Source: Gemmatimonadota bacterium (GTDB lineage Bacteria > Gemmatimonadota > Gemmatimonadetes > Longimicrobiales > Gaopeijiaceae). From it: a stretch of DNA of 39,338 bases. Location of the stretch: positions 1 to 39,338 of the forward strand of contig JAPPGM010000055.1 of NCBI GenBank assembly GCA_028874995.1, in the 5' to 3' direction. Below, piece by piece: positions 33,623 through 39,338 of this stretch. The first letter of the stretch is position 1. Each line of letters starts with the position of its first letter. The translations under genes were made by a program, and so were the position numbers. The notes under the pieces were generated by a model. The model saw only the letters and a list, made by a program, of their open reading frames with translations. It searched no databases and was not told the origin of the DNA.

Positions 33623-34768
33623 TTACCCCATTTCCAGCCACGTACACCCCGAGGTGTCGATCCGGTACATGCGCACCCAGGACTCCAGTCCGTCTTCTCT
33701 CTCGTTCAACCGACGATCCAAGAGAAAGATGGTGTCCCGCACCACGGTATGGATCGGGCGCAACGCCTTGAAGTGCGGCACCAAAGAGTCGACGCACGCC
33801 GACTTGCGGTCGGGCGCGATCACGGTGAGGTAGATGTCTGCCGTGATGATTCCGTGGGGTGGCTCTCCCTTGAGCGTCGCGTCGTGATGGAACACCACCG
33901 TCGCTCCGTCGGACAGGCGGTAGAGACCCTCCAAGCCCGAGCTTATTTCGTGAGCGTTCCCTCGAAACTCGTAGGAATCAAGCCGTTGCTGGATGTCGTC
34001 CGGAACGCCTCTCCTTCGCACGGCAGGCGGGTCCACGGTATCCACCACCTGCCCGTCCCAAGTCGACAAGAAAATCTCGTTGAGACCGCCCATCGCCGAC
34101 ATGATGGTGTCCGGCCAGGCCACCACACTGCCCCGCGCACGAAACGCCGCAAACCTGCCGACATATCCATCCGGGCGTATCGCGGAACGCACGTATTCGT
34201 CAGGCAAGGGAACAACGTAGTCGATATGGTCGTGCGGATAGCGCCAGATCGCCACCGAAGTCAGACCAGCGATCTCCCGTGAAGGGAATACAACGGCGCC
34301 GTCAACCACCGTGTAAGTGTCAACGCCGAGTCGCCCTTGGTACCTGAGAGCGTGGAGATAGGTCCCGTCAGTGCGGGAGAAGAGCTGCAACAGCTTCCGT
34401 TCATCATCCGAGCCAACCACAATGGTGTCATTCAACGTGAACGCGGCACCCAAATCCAGGAACTCTCCGGGACCGGGACCGGGCCGGCCGTAGGTCTGTA
34501 GGAGGCGTCCATCACGGTCATAGCGGAGAATCCGATCTTCGAAGAAGTCGGAGATCAAGAACGAGCCGTCCGTGGTGTCGGGCACCAGGCTGAAGGGGTT
34601 GCCGATGTAGAACCTGTCGGTTTCGTCGAGGAGGACACTGTCTGTGGGAAGCAATCCGGGCCCTGTCGCACTGCGCCTCGCGCTGCCGCCGGACTCTGTC
34701 GAGCAGCTCACGCACAGCAGAAGTCCGGCGGCAACTGAGGGGCTTCGTCGCATGAGCAGACGTCGCAC
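33623..34768 (-). CDS. Six-bladed beta-propeller lipoprotein, peptide-operon member (paralogue 7)
   Basis: This protein of up to 381 residues starts at the GTG at 34768 (TAGG 8 nt upstream) or the ATG at 34753. The signal peptide ends at the lipobox LCVSC near residue 22. The propeller signature is GRPGPGPGEF, preceded by GSFLISDFFEDRILRYDRDG. Near the C-terminus it has KSACVDSLVPHF and DTSGCTW, two Cys that might pair. It follows the 81-residue Cys-rich peptide gene by 9 nt and is the third gene of an operon beginning at 35655. In Bacteroidota similar propellers sit beside NVEALA peptides, which makes peptide binding or handling an attractive guess. Confidence 0.82.
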   Translation of the reverse strand: MRRLLMRRSPSVAAGLLLCVSCSTESGGSARRSATGPGLLPTDSVLLDETDRFYIGNPFSLVPDTTDGSFLISDFFEDRILRYDRDGRLLQTYGRPGPGPGEFLDLGAAFTLNDTIVVGSDDERKLLQLFSRTDGTYLHALRYQGRLGVDTYTVVDGAVVFPSREIAGLTSVAIWRYPHDHIDYVVPLPDEYVRSAIRPDGYVGRFAAFRARGSVVAWPDTIMSAMGGLNEIFLSTWDGQVVDTVDPPAVRRRGVPDDIQQRLDSYEFRGNAHEISSGLEGLYRLSDGATVVFHHDATLKGEPPHGIITADIYLTVIAPDRKSACVDSLVPHFKALRPIHTVVRDTIFLLDRRLNEREDGLESWVRMYRIDTSGCTWLEMG

Positions 34769-34777
34769 CAGTGTGGC

Positions 34778-35023
34778 CTACTTCTTGTCGACGACGACCA
34801 CGATTGGCTTCATCTTGAAACAGCGGCATGTCGGGTAGTCCAGCGACGGACACGGGTCCACGCACTTCGAGATAGAGTCGAACCAATACGGCCCCGTCGT
34901 CCCGTCATCGTCCTCGCCCTCCTGGGCGGTCATGACCCTTCCGGTCATCGCCAGCGCTCCAAGCGCCAGAAGGACCATGGCCACCAGCGGAATCCGGGTC
35001 CTGAGTCTGCGTACTATGTTCAT
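34778..35023 (-). CDS. Exported small Cys-rich peptide precursor (NVEALA-like arrangement)
   Basis: This is an 81-residue precursor. The basic start MNIVRRLRTRIP leads into VAMVLLALGALAMTGRVMTA with likely cleavage near TAQ-EG (residues 33-34), leaving a mature peptide of about 48 residues. The mature part opens acidic (EGEDDDGTTGPYWFDSISKC) and has four cysteines, C-x3-C-x7-C-x-C in CVDPCPSLDYPTCRCF, then ends basic with VVVVDKK. Its ATG overlaps the stop of the thioredoxin-like gene (ATGA), and the propeller gene follows after 9 nt. The layout (short exported peptide with C-terminal Cys next to a six-bladed propeller) resembles NVEALA loci in Bacteroidota, though the NVEALA motif itself is absent. 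No homologue is known to me. Confidence 0.75.
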   Translation of the reverse strand: MNIVRRLRTRIPLVAMVLLALGALAMTGRVMTAQEGEDDDGTTGPYWFDSISKCVDPCPSLDYPTCRCFKMKPIVVVVDKK

Positions 35024-35655
35024 GAGTAACCCCTTTCAAGGGTTGTGGGAAACGGGGCCGGCCTTTTGCGGGCCCCCGGGAGATTGCGGGAAGAGCTGAA
35101 AGGTGTTGGCGCGCGGGCTTCACCCCAGGACAGCGGCGATATCGTAGTTTGATCGGAAGAGTCGGCCTGCTCGGTCTCGGTTATCTTTCGGAGCGCCTCC
35201 TCAAGCGTGGCGTCCCGAAGTTCCGCGAGAAGCGGGCTGGTAGATACGCCCCGAAGTAGCGGCGAACGGTACACGAGCTCGTTGCCGGAAAAGACGAGCT
35301 CGACGGGCAACTGGTCCGGCTCCGGCTCCGGCGAATCCGATAGAGTGCCCGAGACGGGTAGCGGCGCCAACCGCACTCTTTCCCAATCCATCGGGACTCG
35401 TGACAAGACGAGGCGAAACCTCTCGGGATGGGCAGCCCGCCATTCGAGCCATTGGGCAAGCAGGCTGGTACAGGAGAAGCACTGGCTGGGATCGAGCACG
35501 AGCACCACGCCGTTGTTGTGTTCCCGGTAGATCGAACCGAGTGTACCACCCTCACGAAGCGCCCAATCCACAGGAGAGTTCGCTCCCGGGGCGCAGGCGA
35601 TGAACAGGATCATCCCTATTGCAGATCCCCAAACAGTTCTTCCTGCTCGGACCAT
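35020..35655 (-). CDS. Thioredoxin-like lipoprotein with CFSC motif
   Basis: This 211-residue protein starts at the ATG at 35655, chosen for the AAGGAGAGGG Shine-Dalgarno; the frame is open further upstream but without signals. Signal peptide GMILFIAC gives a lipid anchor near residue 21. Then GVVLVLDPSQCFSCTSLLAQ contains a CxxC motif after a beta-strand, as in the thioredoxin fold, followed by RFRLVLSRVPMDWERVRL. The last ~45 residues are Ser/Pro/Arg-rich and may be disordered. As first gene of the operon with the Cys-rich peptide, it could reduce, oxidise or carry that peptide's cysteines. No classical TlpA/DsbA sequence is present, so the fold is inferred. Confidence 0.7.
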   Translation of the reverse strand: MVRAGRTVWGSAIGMILFIACAPGANSPVDWALREGGTLGSIYREHNNGVVLVLDPSQCFSCTSLLAQWLEWRAAHPERFRLVLSRVPMDWERVRLAPLPVSGTLSDSPEPEPDQLPVELVFSGNELVYRSPLLRGVSTSPLLAELRDATLEEALRKITETEQADSSDQTTISPLSWGEARAPTPFSSSRNLPGARKRPAPFPTTLERGYS

Positions 35656-36131
35656 ACTCCCTCTCCTTCGGACCCAGTGTTTCGACCGAACCTGCGCGAG
35701 GCTGTCGGGAAAGATCATGGGCGCGGAGAGAAGTATCAATGGCATTTCGCGTGGTAGATTTGTCGTTTTGCTGGGTGCCCCCCAACAATGGACTTGCCCT
35801 GTCGCGCGATCTTGACAATCCTGTCATAGTAAGTGTCGGCGCGTATCGGGCGATTGGCGGCGGGTTTGGAATCCCGGCAATCTCGCCAGCTTCAAGCGAC
35901 TCGACGACGTGCCGAGAATCTCACATTGTGAACTAGGCGGGAGCGGATGAGACTGCCGTACGGTGGGACCAACGAGGTGTTGGCGGGTGAATCAGTGTCG
36001 ATTCGTGGAAGCGCCCGGATCGCACCGAAAGAGCGACCCGTGAGGCGCCACAAGGTGTGCCGGCTTCGATAGCATGGAGAGTCGCCACGCAAACCGATCA
36101 CGACAACGACGGACTTCCTGAACCCTTCCAG
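35656..36131. other. Divergent intergenic region between peptide operon and AraC-type gene
   Basis: This 476-bp stretch has no convincing gene. It contains a TTGACA at 35812-35817 and a short inverted repeat TGACA-ATCC-TGTCA (35813-35826). AT content is higher around 35750-35840, so promoters for both directions probably lie here. Short ORFs within it lack start signals and family resemblance. The divergent AraC-type gene suggests the region could also hold its binding sites. Confidence 0.4.
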
Positions 36132-36662
36132 ATGACCAACTACAAGCAACTCCACCGATCCCCTCTGCCCTTCAACGAGGCAATCACACCGTACCTGCGC
36201 GCCTGTCCTGGTCCAGCCATTGCCGAAAAGGGACTCCGCATCATGGCGTACCAGTACGTCCCCGGCATTTCCGGACTCAAGCAGACTGACGGGGCGGCGC
36301 CTTTCCGATCGGTCAAGGACATTGCCGAAGCCGTCTGTTGCAGTCCGGGACACCTTTCGCGAGTGGCTCTCGATCGCGGGTATTCCTTTGGCCTGGCCGT
36401 CCGCTGGATCACGTTGCTGCAGGGCATCGCACTTCGTCAGTCAGGCTGCGCCGGGAAGTCCGTTGCACGGCGTCTCGGCTTCTCTGATGCTGCGGGATGG
36501 ACGCGGTTCACCCGGAGGCTGATCGGAAAAACGCCGAGCCAACTACCTCACATGCCAGTTGAAGACTGGGCGGTCGTCGCGAGAGCGGTGGTGTTTCTTG
36601 CTCCTTACCGGAGTGGGTCCAAGTCCGGGATGTCAATCCTTAGCCTGCCCACTACCGGATGA
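36132..36662 (+). CDS. AraC-type helix-turn-helix regulator
   Basis: The 176-residue frame starts at ATG 36132 (MTNYKQLHRSPLPF); a GTG at 36057 is an upstream alternative. The middle reads SVKDIAEAVCCSPGHLSRVA, then VRWITLLQGIALRQSG, KSVARRLGFSDAAGWTRFTR and LIGKTPSQLP, two helix-turn-helix motifs in the AraC order, the second with the usual G-F-S-D-x-x-x-W-T-R-F. No ligand domain is visible, so it is a DNA-binding domain with a short N-terminal part. The last 30 residues run into sequence related to hipA. Being divergent from the peptide operon, it is a candidate regulator of it. Confidence 0.78.
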   Translation: MTNYKQLHRSPLPFNEAITPYLRACPGPAIAEKGLRIMAYQYVPGISGLKQTDGAAPFRSVKDIAEAVCCSPGHLSRVALDRGYSFGLAVRWITLLQGIALRQSGCAGKSVARRLGFSDAAGWTRFTRRLIGKTPSQLPHMPVEDWAVVARAVVFLAPYRSGSKSGMSILSLPTTG

Positions 36663-36790
36663 TCAAGTCCTGCGGAGCGGGGGGGCCGCAACTACAGCGT
36701 CCTATGCGAAGCTGAGCCGCCCTCCGGCGTCACGTGTGATTTCGTCGAGCAGCCGAACGGCTACATCCGTATCGTGTGAGTCGCAGGGCG
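36640..36790 (-). pseudogene. Second hipA remnant (3' end)
   Basis: The minus strand encodes, with frame changes, RLLDEITRDAGGRLSFA, DAVVAA and GLDHPVVGRL, parallel to the end of the hipA remnant at 32815-33470 (VVTAARSEGLDHPVVGRF). DNA at 36648-36700 aligns with 32839-32890, sharing CCTGCCCAC-ACCGG-TGATCAAG. A run of seven Gs at 36678-36686 may be one of the frameshift sites. Only about 150 bp survives. Confidence 0.65.
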
Positions 36791-36799
36791 ACAGGGTAC

Positions 36800-38899
36800 C
36801 TATCCCCCCACTCCCCACCCCACCACCCTTCCCGCCACCGCCGATGCGGCCACCGAATACGGCGACACCAGGTACAGCTGCCCCGGCCCGCTGCGCCCCG
36901 GAAAGTTCCGGTTCTGCGACGACACCGACACCTGCTCCGCCGACCGCGTGATCCCCGGCCCCGCCGCAATGCAAGCCCCGCACCCCGGCTCGATGAACTC
37001 CGCACCGATCGCGCGGAAGAGATCCAGGTACCCCCGCTCCCGCGCGTACTCCCGCACATCCGTCGACCCGCACTGGATGTAGCACTTCACCCCCGGGTGC
37101 ACCCCCCGCCCCTCCCCCTCCCACGCCTCGCGGAACACCCGCGCGTACATGTCCATGTCCTCCTTCTTGCCCGCCGTGCACGACCCCGCGTACGCGATCT
37201 CGATCTCCACCGGCTCCTCGAGCTCGTCGATGTACAGCCCGTTCCCCGGATCCCCCGGCAGCGCCACCATCGGACGCAGCCGCGACGCGTCGATCTCGAT
37301 CACCTTGACGTACCCGGCGCCGGGGTCGCTGTACACGTCCTCCACCAGCGCCCGCGCCCGCTCCTCGTCCATTCCCCGCTCACTGACCAGGAACTCGACC
37401 GTTCGCTCGTCCGCCGCGACCAGCCCGGTGAAGGCGCCCACCTCGGCCGCCATGTTGGTCATCGTGGCCCGCTCGTCCACGCTCAGCCGCTCCACGACCG
37501 GCCCCGCGTACTCGATGATCTGCCCGATAGCGTGGCCGTCGCGCACGTACGGGTGCCGCAGGATCTCGAGCATGAGGTCCTTCGCCGTGCAGTTCGCTGG
37601 CAGCGTCCCCTCCACGACCACCTTGAACGACGGCGGAATCCGCGCCCGCACGTCCTTCGTGATCCACGAATTGAAGATCGCCGTGGTGCCCACCCCGAAG
37701 GCCAGCGCCCCGACGGCGCCCGCGTGCGGCGTGTGCGAATCGGTCCCGATGATGAGCATCCCGGGTTCGGCGTAGTCCTCCAGGATCTTCGAGTGGCAGA
37801 TCGCCTCGGAGCCCATCACATGGCCCTGCTGCTCGCCGTAGAGCCGGATCCCCTGCTTCTCGGAAAACTCCCGCTGCTTGACCTCCAGCTCGTTGGCAAC
37901 CGCCAGCAGTCCTTGCTCGATCCTCTCCTGGCTCATGACCTTGTGCAGGAACGTCAGGTGGTCGCGGAAGAACAGGATCGAGCCGGGATCCAGAACCCTC
38001 GCGTCCGCACCCAGCTTCTGCTCGAAGAAGATGGCGGCCATCGGGGTCACGTACTCGTGCGAGAAGCGGATGTCAGTGCGGAAGAAGCCCGCCTCGCCGG
38101 GTTCGGTCCAGCCCGTGCCGATGCGTCTCTCGGCCGCGTCCACGACCCACTTCCGTGCGAAGATCTTCTCCCCGAGGGTCATGGGGTGGGGGGAAGAAGC
38201 ATGACGCGTGTCGTGCGGCCGCCCGTTCGGCGCGGCGGCTGGCGGCATCCCCGTGTCGCCTGCGTGATCCCCCCCCTCCGCCCGCGGCGGCGGGAGCGTC
38301 ACCTGGCCCGCCAGCCGCGCCATGTTGAACTCGAACAGCCCCCCATACTCGATGATCTGCCGGGTGATGTCGTCGGTCCCCGCCGTGAATTCGCTCAACG
38401 GGATCGGCTCGCCGGACCGGATCCGTGCGATGAGGCCGAAGTCGGTCGTCGTCAGGATGCCCAGGTTCTGACAGTTCTCGTTGTAGATGCGCTCGATGCT
38501 CTCACTGACCACCACCTTGATCCCGGCCATCAACTCCGCGTACGGGCTCTGTTCGCGGCTCGACCCCTTGCCGCGCCGCTTCCCCGCCACCGAGCAGACG
38601 AATCCGCCCGCCCTAACGGTCCCCCGTTCGATCGGCGCTTCGGCCCGCCCGTTCTCGCCCGCGACCTCAAGACCCAGATAGGGGAATTCGCCCAGCGTCT
38701 CGTCGTAGAAGAAACAGATGTAGGCGGGGGTGATCTCGTCGGTGCTGATTTGATCGCGGAGACGGGCCTTGAGGTCGGGGGTCAGTTCCGGGTCCAGCCC
38801 CTCGTGGAGTTGCCGCCGGATCAGTTCCGCGTCGTCCGCAAGAAAGAGGACTCGCCCGCTGAAGGAGATTTCGGACGGCCTCTTGCGGACTTCCGGCAC
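36800..38899 (-). CDS. Fused LeuD-LeuC-type isomerase (aconitase superfamily)
   Basis: This is a 699-residue single-chain hydro-lyase in which the small-subunit swivel domain comes first: GRVLFLADD, then QSPYAELMAGIKVVVSESIE and RIYNENCQNLGILTTTDF (to about residue 190). After a Pro/Gly-rich linker, the LeuC-like part begins near residue 240 (MTLGEKIFARKWV). It has LIIGTDSHTPHAGAVGALAF and the 4Fe-4S cysteines in AGSCTAGKKED (about 573) and EPGCGACIAAGPG (about 642/645). The GTG at 38899 has only a weak Shine-Dalgarno; a palindromic repeat sits 12 bp upstream. 3-Isopropylmalate dehydratase, homoaconitase or citramalate isomerase are all possible; leucine genes are not nearby. Confidence 0.85.
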   Translation of the reverse strand: MPEVRKRPSEISFSGRVLFLADDAELIRRQLHEGLDPELTPDLKARLRDQISTDEITPAYICFFYDETLGEFPYLGLEVAGENGRAEAPIERGTVRAGGFVCSVAGKRRGKGSSREQSPYAELMAGIKVVVSESIERIYNENCQNLGILTTTDFGLIARIRSGEPIPLSEFTAGTDDITRQIIEYGGLFEFNMARLAGQVTLPPPRAEGGDHAGDTGMPPAAAPNGRPHDTRHASSPHPMTLGEKIFARKWVVDAAERRIGTGWTEPGEAGFFRTDIRFSHEYVTPMAAIFFEQKLGADARVLDPGSILFFRDHLTFLHKVMSQERIEQGLLAVANELEVKQREFSEKQGIRLYGEQQGHVMGSEAICHSKILEDYAEPGMLIIGTDSHTPHAGAVGALAFGVGTTAIFNSWITKDVRARIPPSFKVVVEGTLPANCTAKDLMLEILRHPYVRDGHAIGQIIEYAGPVVERLSVDERATMTNMAAEVGAFTGLVAADERTVEFLVSERGMDEERARALVEDVYSDPGAGYVKVIEIDASRLRPMVALPGDPGNGLYIDELEEPVEIEIAYAGSCTAGKKEDMDMYARVFREAWEGEGRGVHPGVKCYIQCGSTDVREYARERGYLDLFRAIGAEFIEPGCGACIAAGPGITRSAEQVSVSSQNRNFPGRSGPGQLYLVSPYSVAASAVAGRVVGWGVGG

Positions 38900-38910
38900 G
38901 GTTGACCCGG

Positions 38911-38946
38911 TTTGTCCGCCACTTTGGCCCTGAAGTGGCGGACAAA
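38911..38946. repeat. Palindromic repeat (copy 2) upstream of the LeuD-LeuC gene
   Basis: TTTGTCCGCCACTT (38911-38924) and AAGTGGCGGACAAA (38933-38946) are perfect 14-bp reverse complements around TGGCCCTG. The same element lies inside ypdA at 9356-9389. The plus strand again encodes VRHFGPEVADK in an open frame, although no gene is expected there. A second, weaker hairpin follows (CCGGTGA/TCACCGG, about 38950-38977). Confidence 0.85.
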
Positions 38947-39091
38947 CGCCCGGTGACTGGCGGTCGCCGCTCACCGGCGGCCGTCCTTGGCGCCGGGCCT
39001 GAGTACAGATACCTGGGCCCTGCACTGTCCGCTCACCACCGACCACCCGCCGCGGCGCTACCGTGCAACAATCCAGAAGCGCCGGCAACCA

Positions 39092-39338
39092 TCAGCTGAA
39101 GTCCGTTCCTCGGATCACGAAGAAGATGATCGCCGCCACCGCGATCGGCGCCACCCAGCGGATGAAGAAGCGCCAGGCACCGTAGTGGAACCAGCGCGGC
39201 TCGCTGCCATCCACGAGCTCGCTCCGGGTCGACTCGCGGGTCATGAACCAGCCCGCCGCCAGCGTGATGAAGAACCCGCCCGTCGGGAGCATCCAGTTCG
39301 ACACGAAGTGGTCGGCGGTGGCGAACCAGCCCACCTTG
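39092..39338 (-). CDS. C-terminal end of a sodium-dependent (SNF/NSS family) transporter
   Basis: The minus-strand frame is open to the right window edge and ends with the TGA at 39092. The visible 81 residues hold two membrane helices: FVSNWMLPTGGFFITLAAGW and WVAPIAVAAIIFFVIRGTDF. V-S-N-x-x-L-P-x-G-G-F-x-I-x-L-x-x-G-W-F is the last-helices pattern of the neurotransmitter:sodium symporter family, which imports amino acids or related compounds with sodium. Most of the gene, including the substrate site, lies outside the window. Confidence 0.82.
   Translation of the reverse strand, partial: KVGWFATADHFVSNWMLPTGGFFITLAAGWFMTRESTRSELVDGSEPRWFHYGAWRFFIRWVAPIAVAAIIFFVIRGTDFS

Noticed and set aside
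35812-35826. TTGACA with nearby TAGTAA as a promoter
   Set aside because: The hexamers are only about 9 bp apart; no -10 at 16-18 bp.
35892-36353. 153-residue minus-strand ORF opposite the AraC-type gene
   Set aside because: No start signal or family pattern; overlaps recognisable helix-turn-helix coding sequence.
36776-38905. 709-residue plus-strand ORF
   Set aside because: Perfect shadow of the LeuD-LeuC gene, Arg/Pro/His-rich.
1-39338. CRISPR arrays, tRNA or rRNA genes, intact insertion sequences
   Set aside because: No regularly spaced repeats, no cloverleaf or rRNA-like sequence and no transposase frame were found on reading both strands; short non-coding RNAs cannot be excluded by eye.

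Overview
The window is high-GC bacterial DNA with dense coding and strong third-position GC, so long spurious antisense frames are common. Seven secreted or lipid-anchored six-bladed beta-propeller proteins carry a G-x-G-x-GPGE(F/Y) signature. There are also PD40-amidohydrolase fusions, D-aminoacylase-type enzymes and an S9 peptidase. Together these suggest Gemmatimonadota or a close relative. This is an inference from gene content, because no rRNA or other marker gene is present.

Layout. 1-240: a Phd/YefM antitoxin cut by the left edge, with a palindromic operator. 302-10745: exported-protein region with four propellers, two overlapping D-aminoacylase-like amidohydrolases, a YpdA-type flavin disulfide reductase and a small lipoprotein. 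10771-13973: three small two-gene modules (DUF4258-like/DUF2283, RHH/VapC, DUF433/DUF5615) around a frameshifted propeller. 13992-18703: a 1137-residue PD40-amidohydrolase and another propeller. 18845-21096: a decaying island with a frameshifted PIN toxin and its antitoxin, a DUF1801 gene, an MNT/HEPN pair with frameshifted HEPN, a 110-bp dispersed repeat, and internally deleted remnants of HEPN and S9-peptidase genes. 21161-25053: intact S9 peptidase, DUF5674 module and small genes. 25069-29040: two alpha/beta hydrolases, YgfZ and a SirB1-like protein, all on the minus strand. 29202-32768: a large repeat lipoprotein and selD. 32815-36790: two hipA remnants bracketing a compact secreted-peptide operon and an AraC-type regulator. 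36800-39338: a fused LeuD-LeuC-type isomerase and the end of a sodium-dependent transporter.

Main points of interest. (1) selD is read through an in-frame TGA at codon 23, exactly where the catalytic Cys/Sec of SelD sits, followed by a short hairpin. The gene therefore probably encodes a selenoprotein, and the organism should decode selenocysteine. (2) A three-gene, translationally coupled operon (35655 down to 33623) encodes a thioredoxin-like lipoprotein with a CFSC motif, an 81-residue exported peptide with four clustered cysteines, and a propeller lipoprotein. The layout resembles Bacteroidota NVEALA-peptide/propeller loci and may be an undescribed counterpart. (3) A near-perfect palindrome that also encodes a peptide occurs inside ypdA and again just before the LeuD-LeuC gene. 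(4) About nine toxin-antitoxin-type loci, several broken, lie within the window.

How the genes fit together. Most of the non-mobile content points to the cell envelope and periplasm: lipoproteins, peptide and N-acyl-amino-acid hydrolysis, and disulfide chemistry. YpdA, the CFSC lipoprotein and the Cys-rich peptide give a thiol-redox theme, and SelD adds selenium metabolism. The TA-rich stretch between 10.7 and 24.4 kb looks like an accessory zone subject to repeated recombination and decay.
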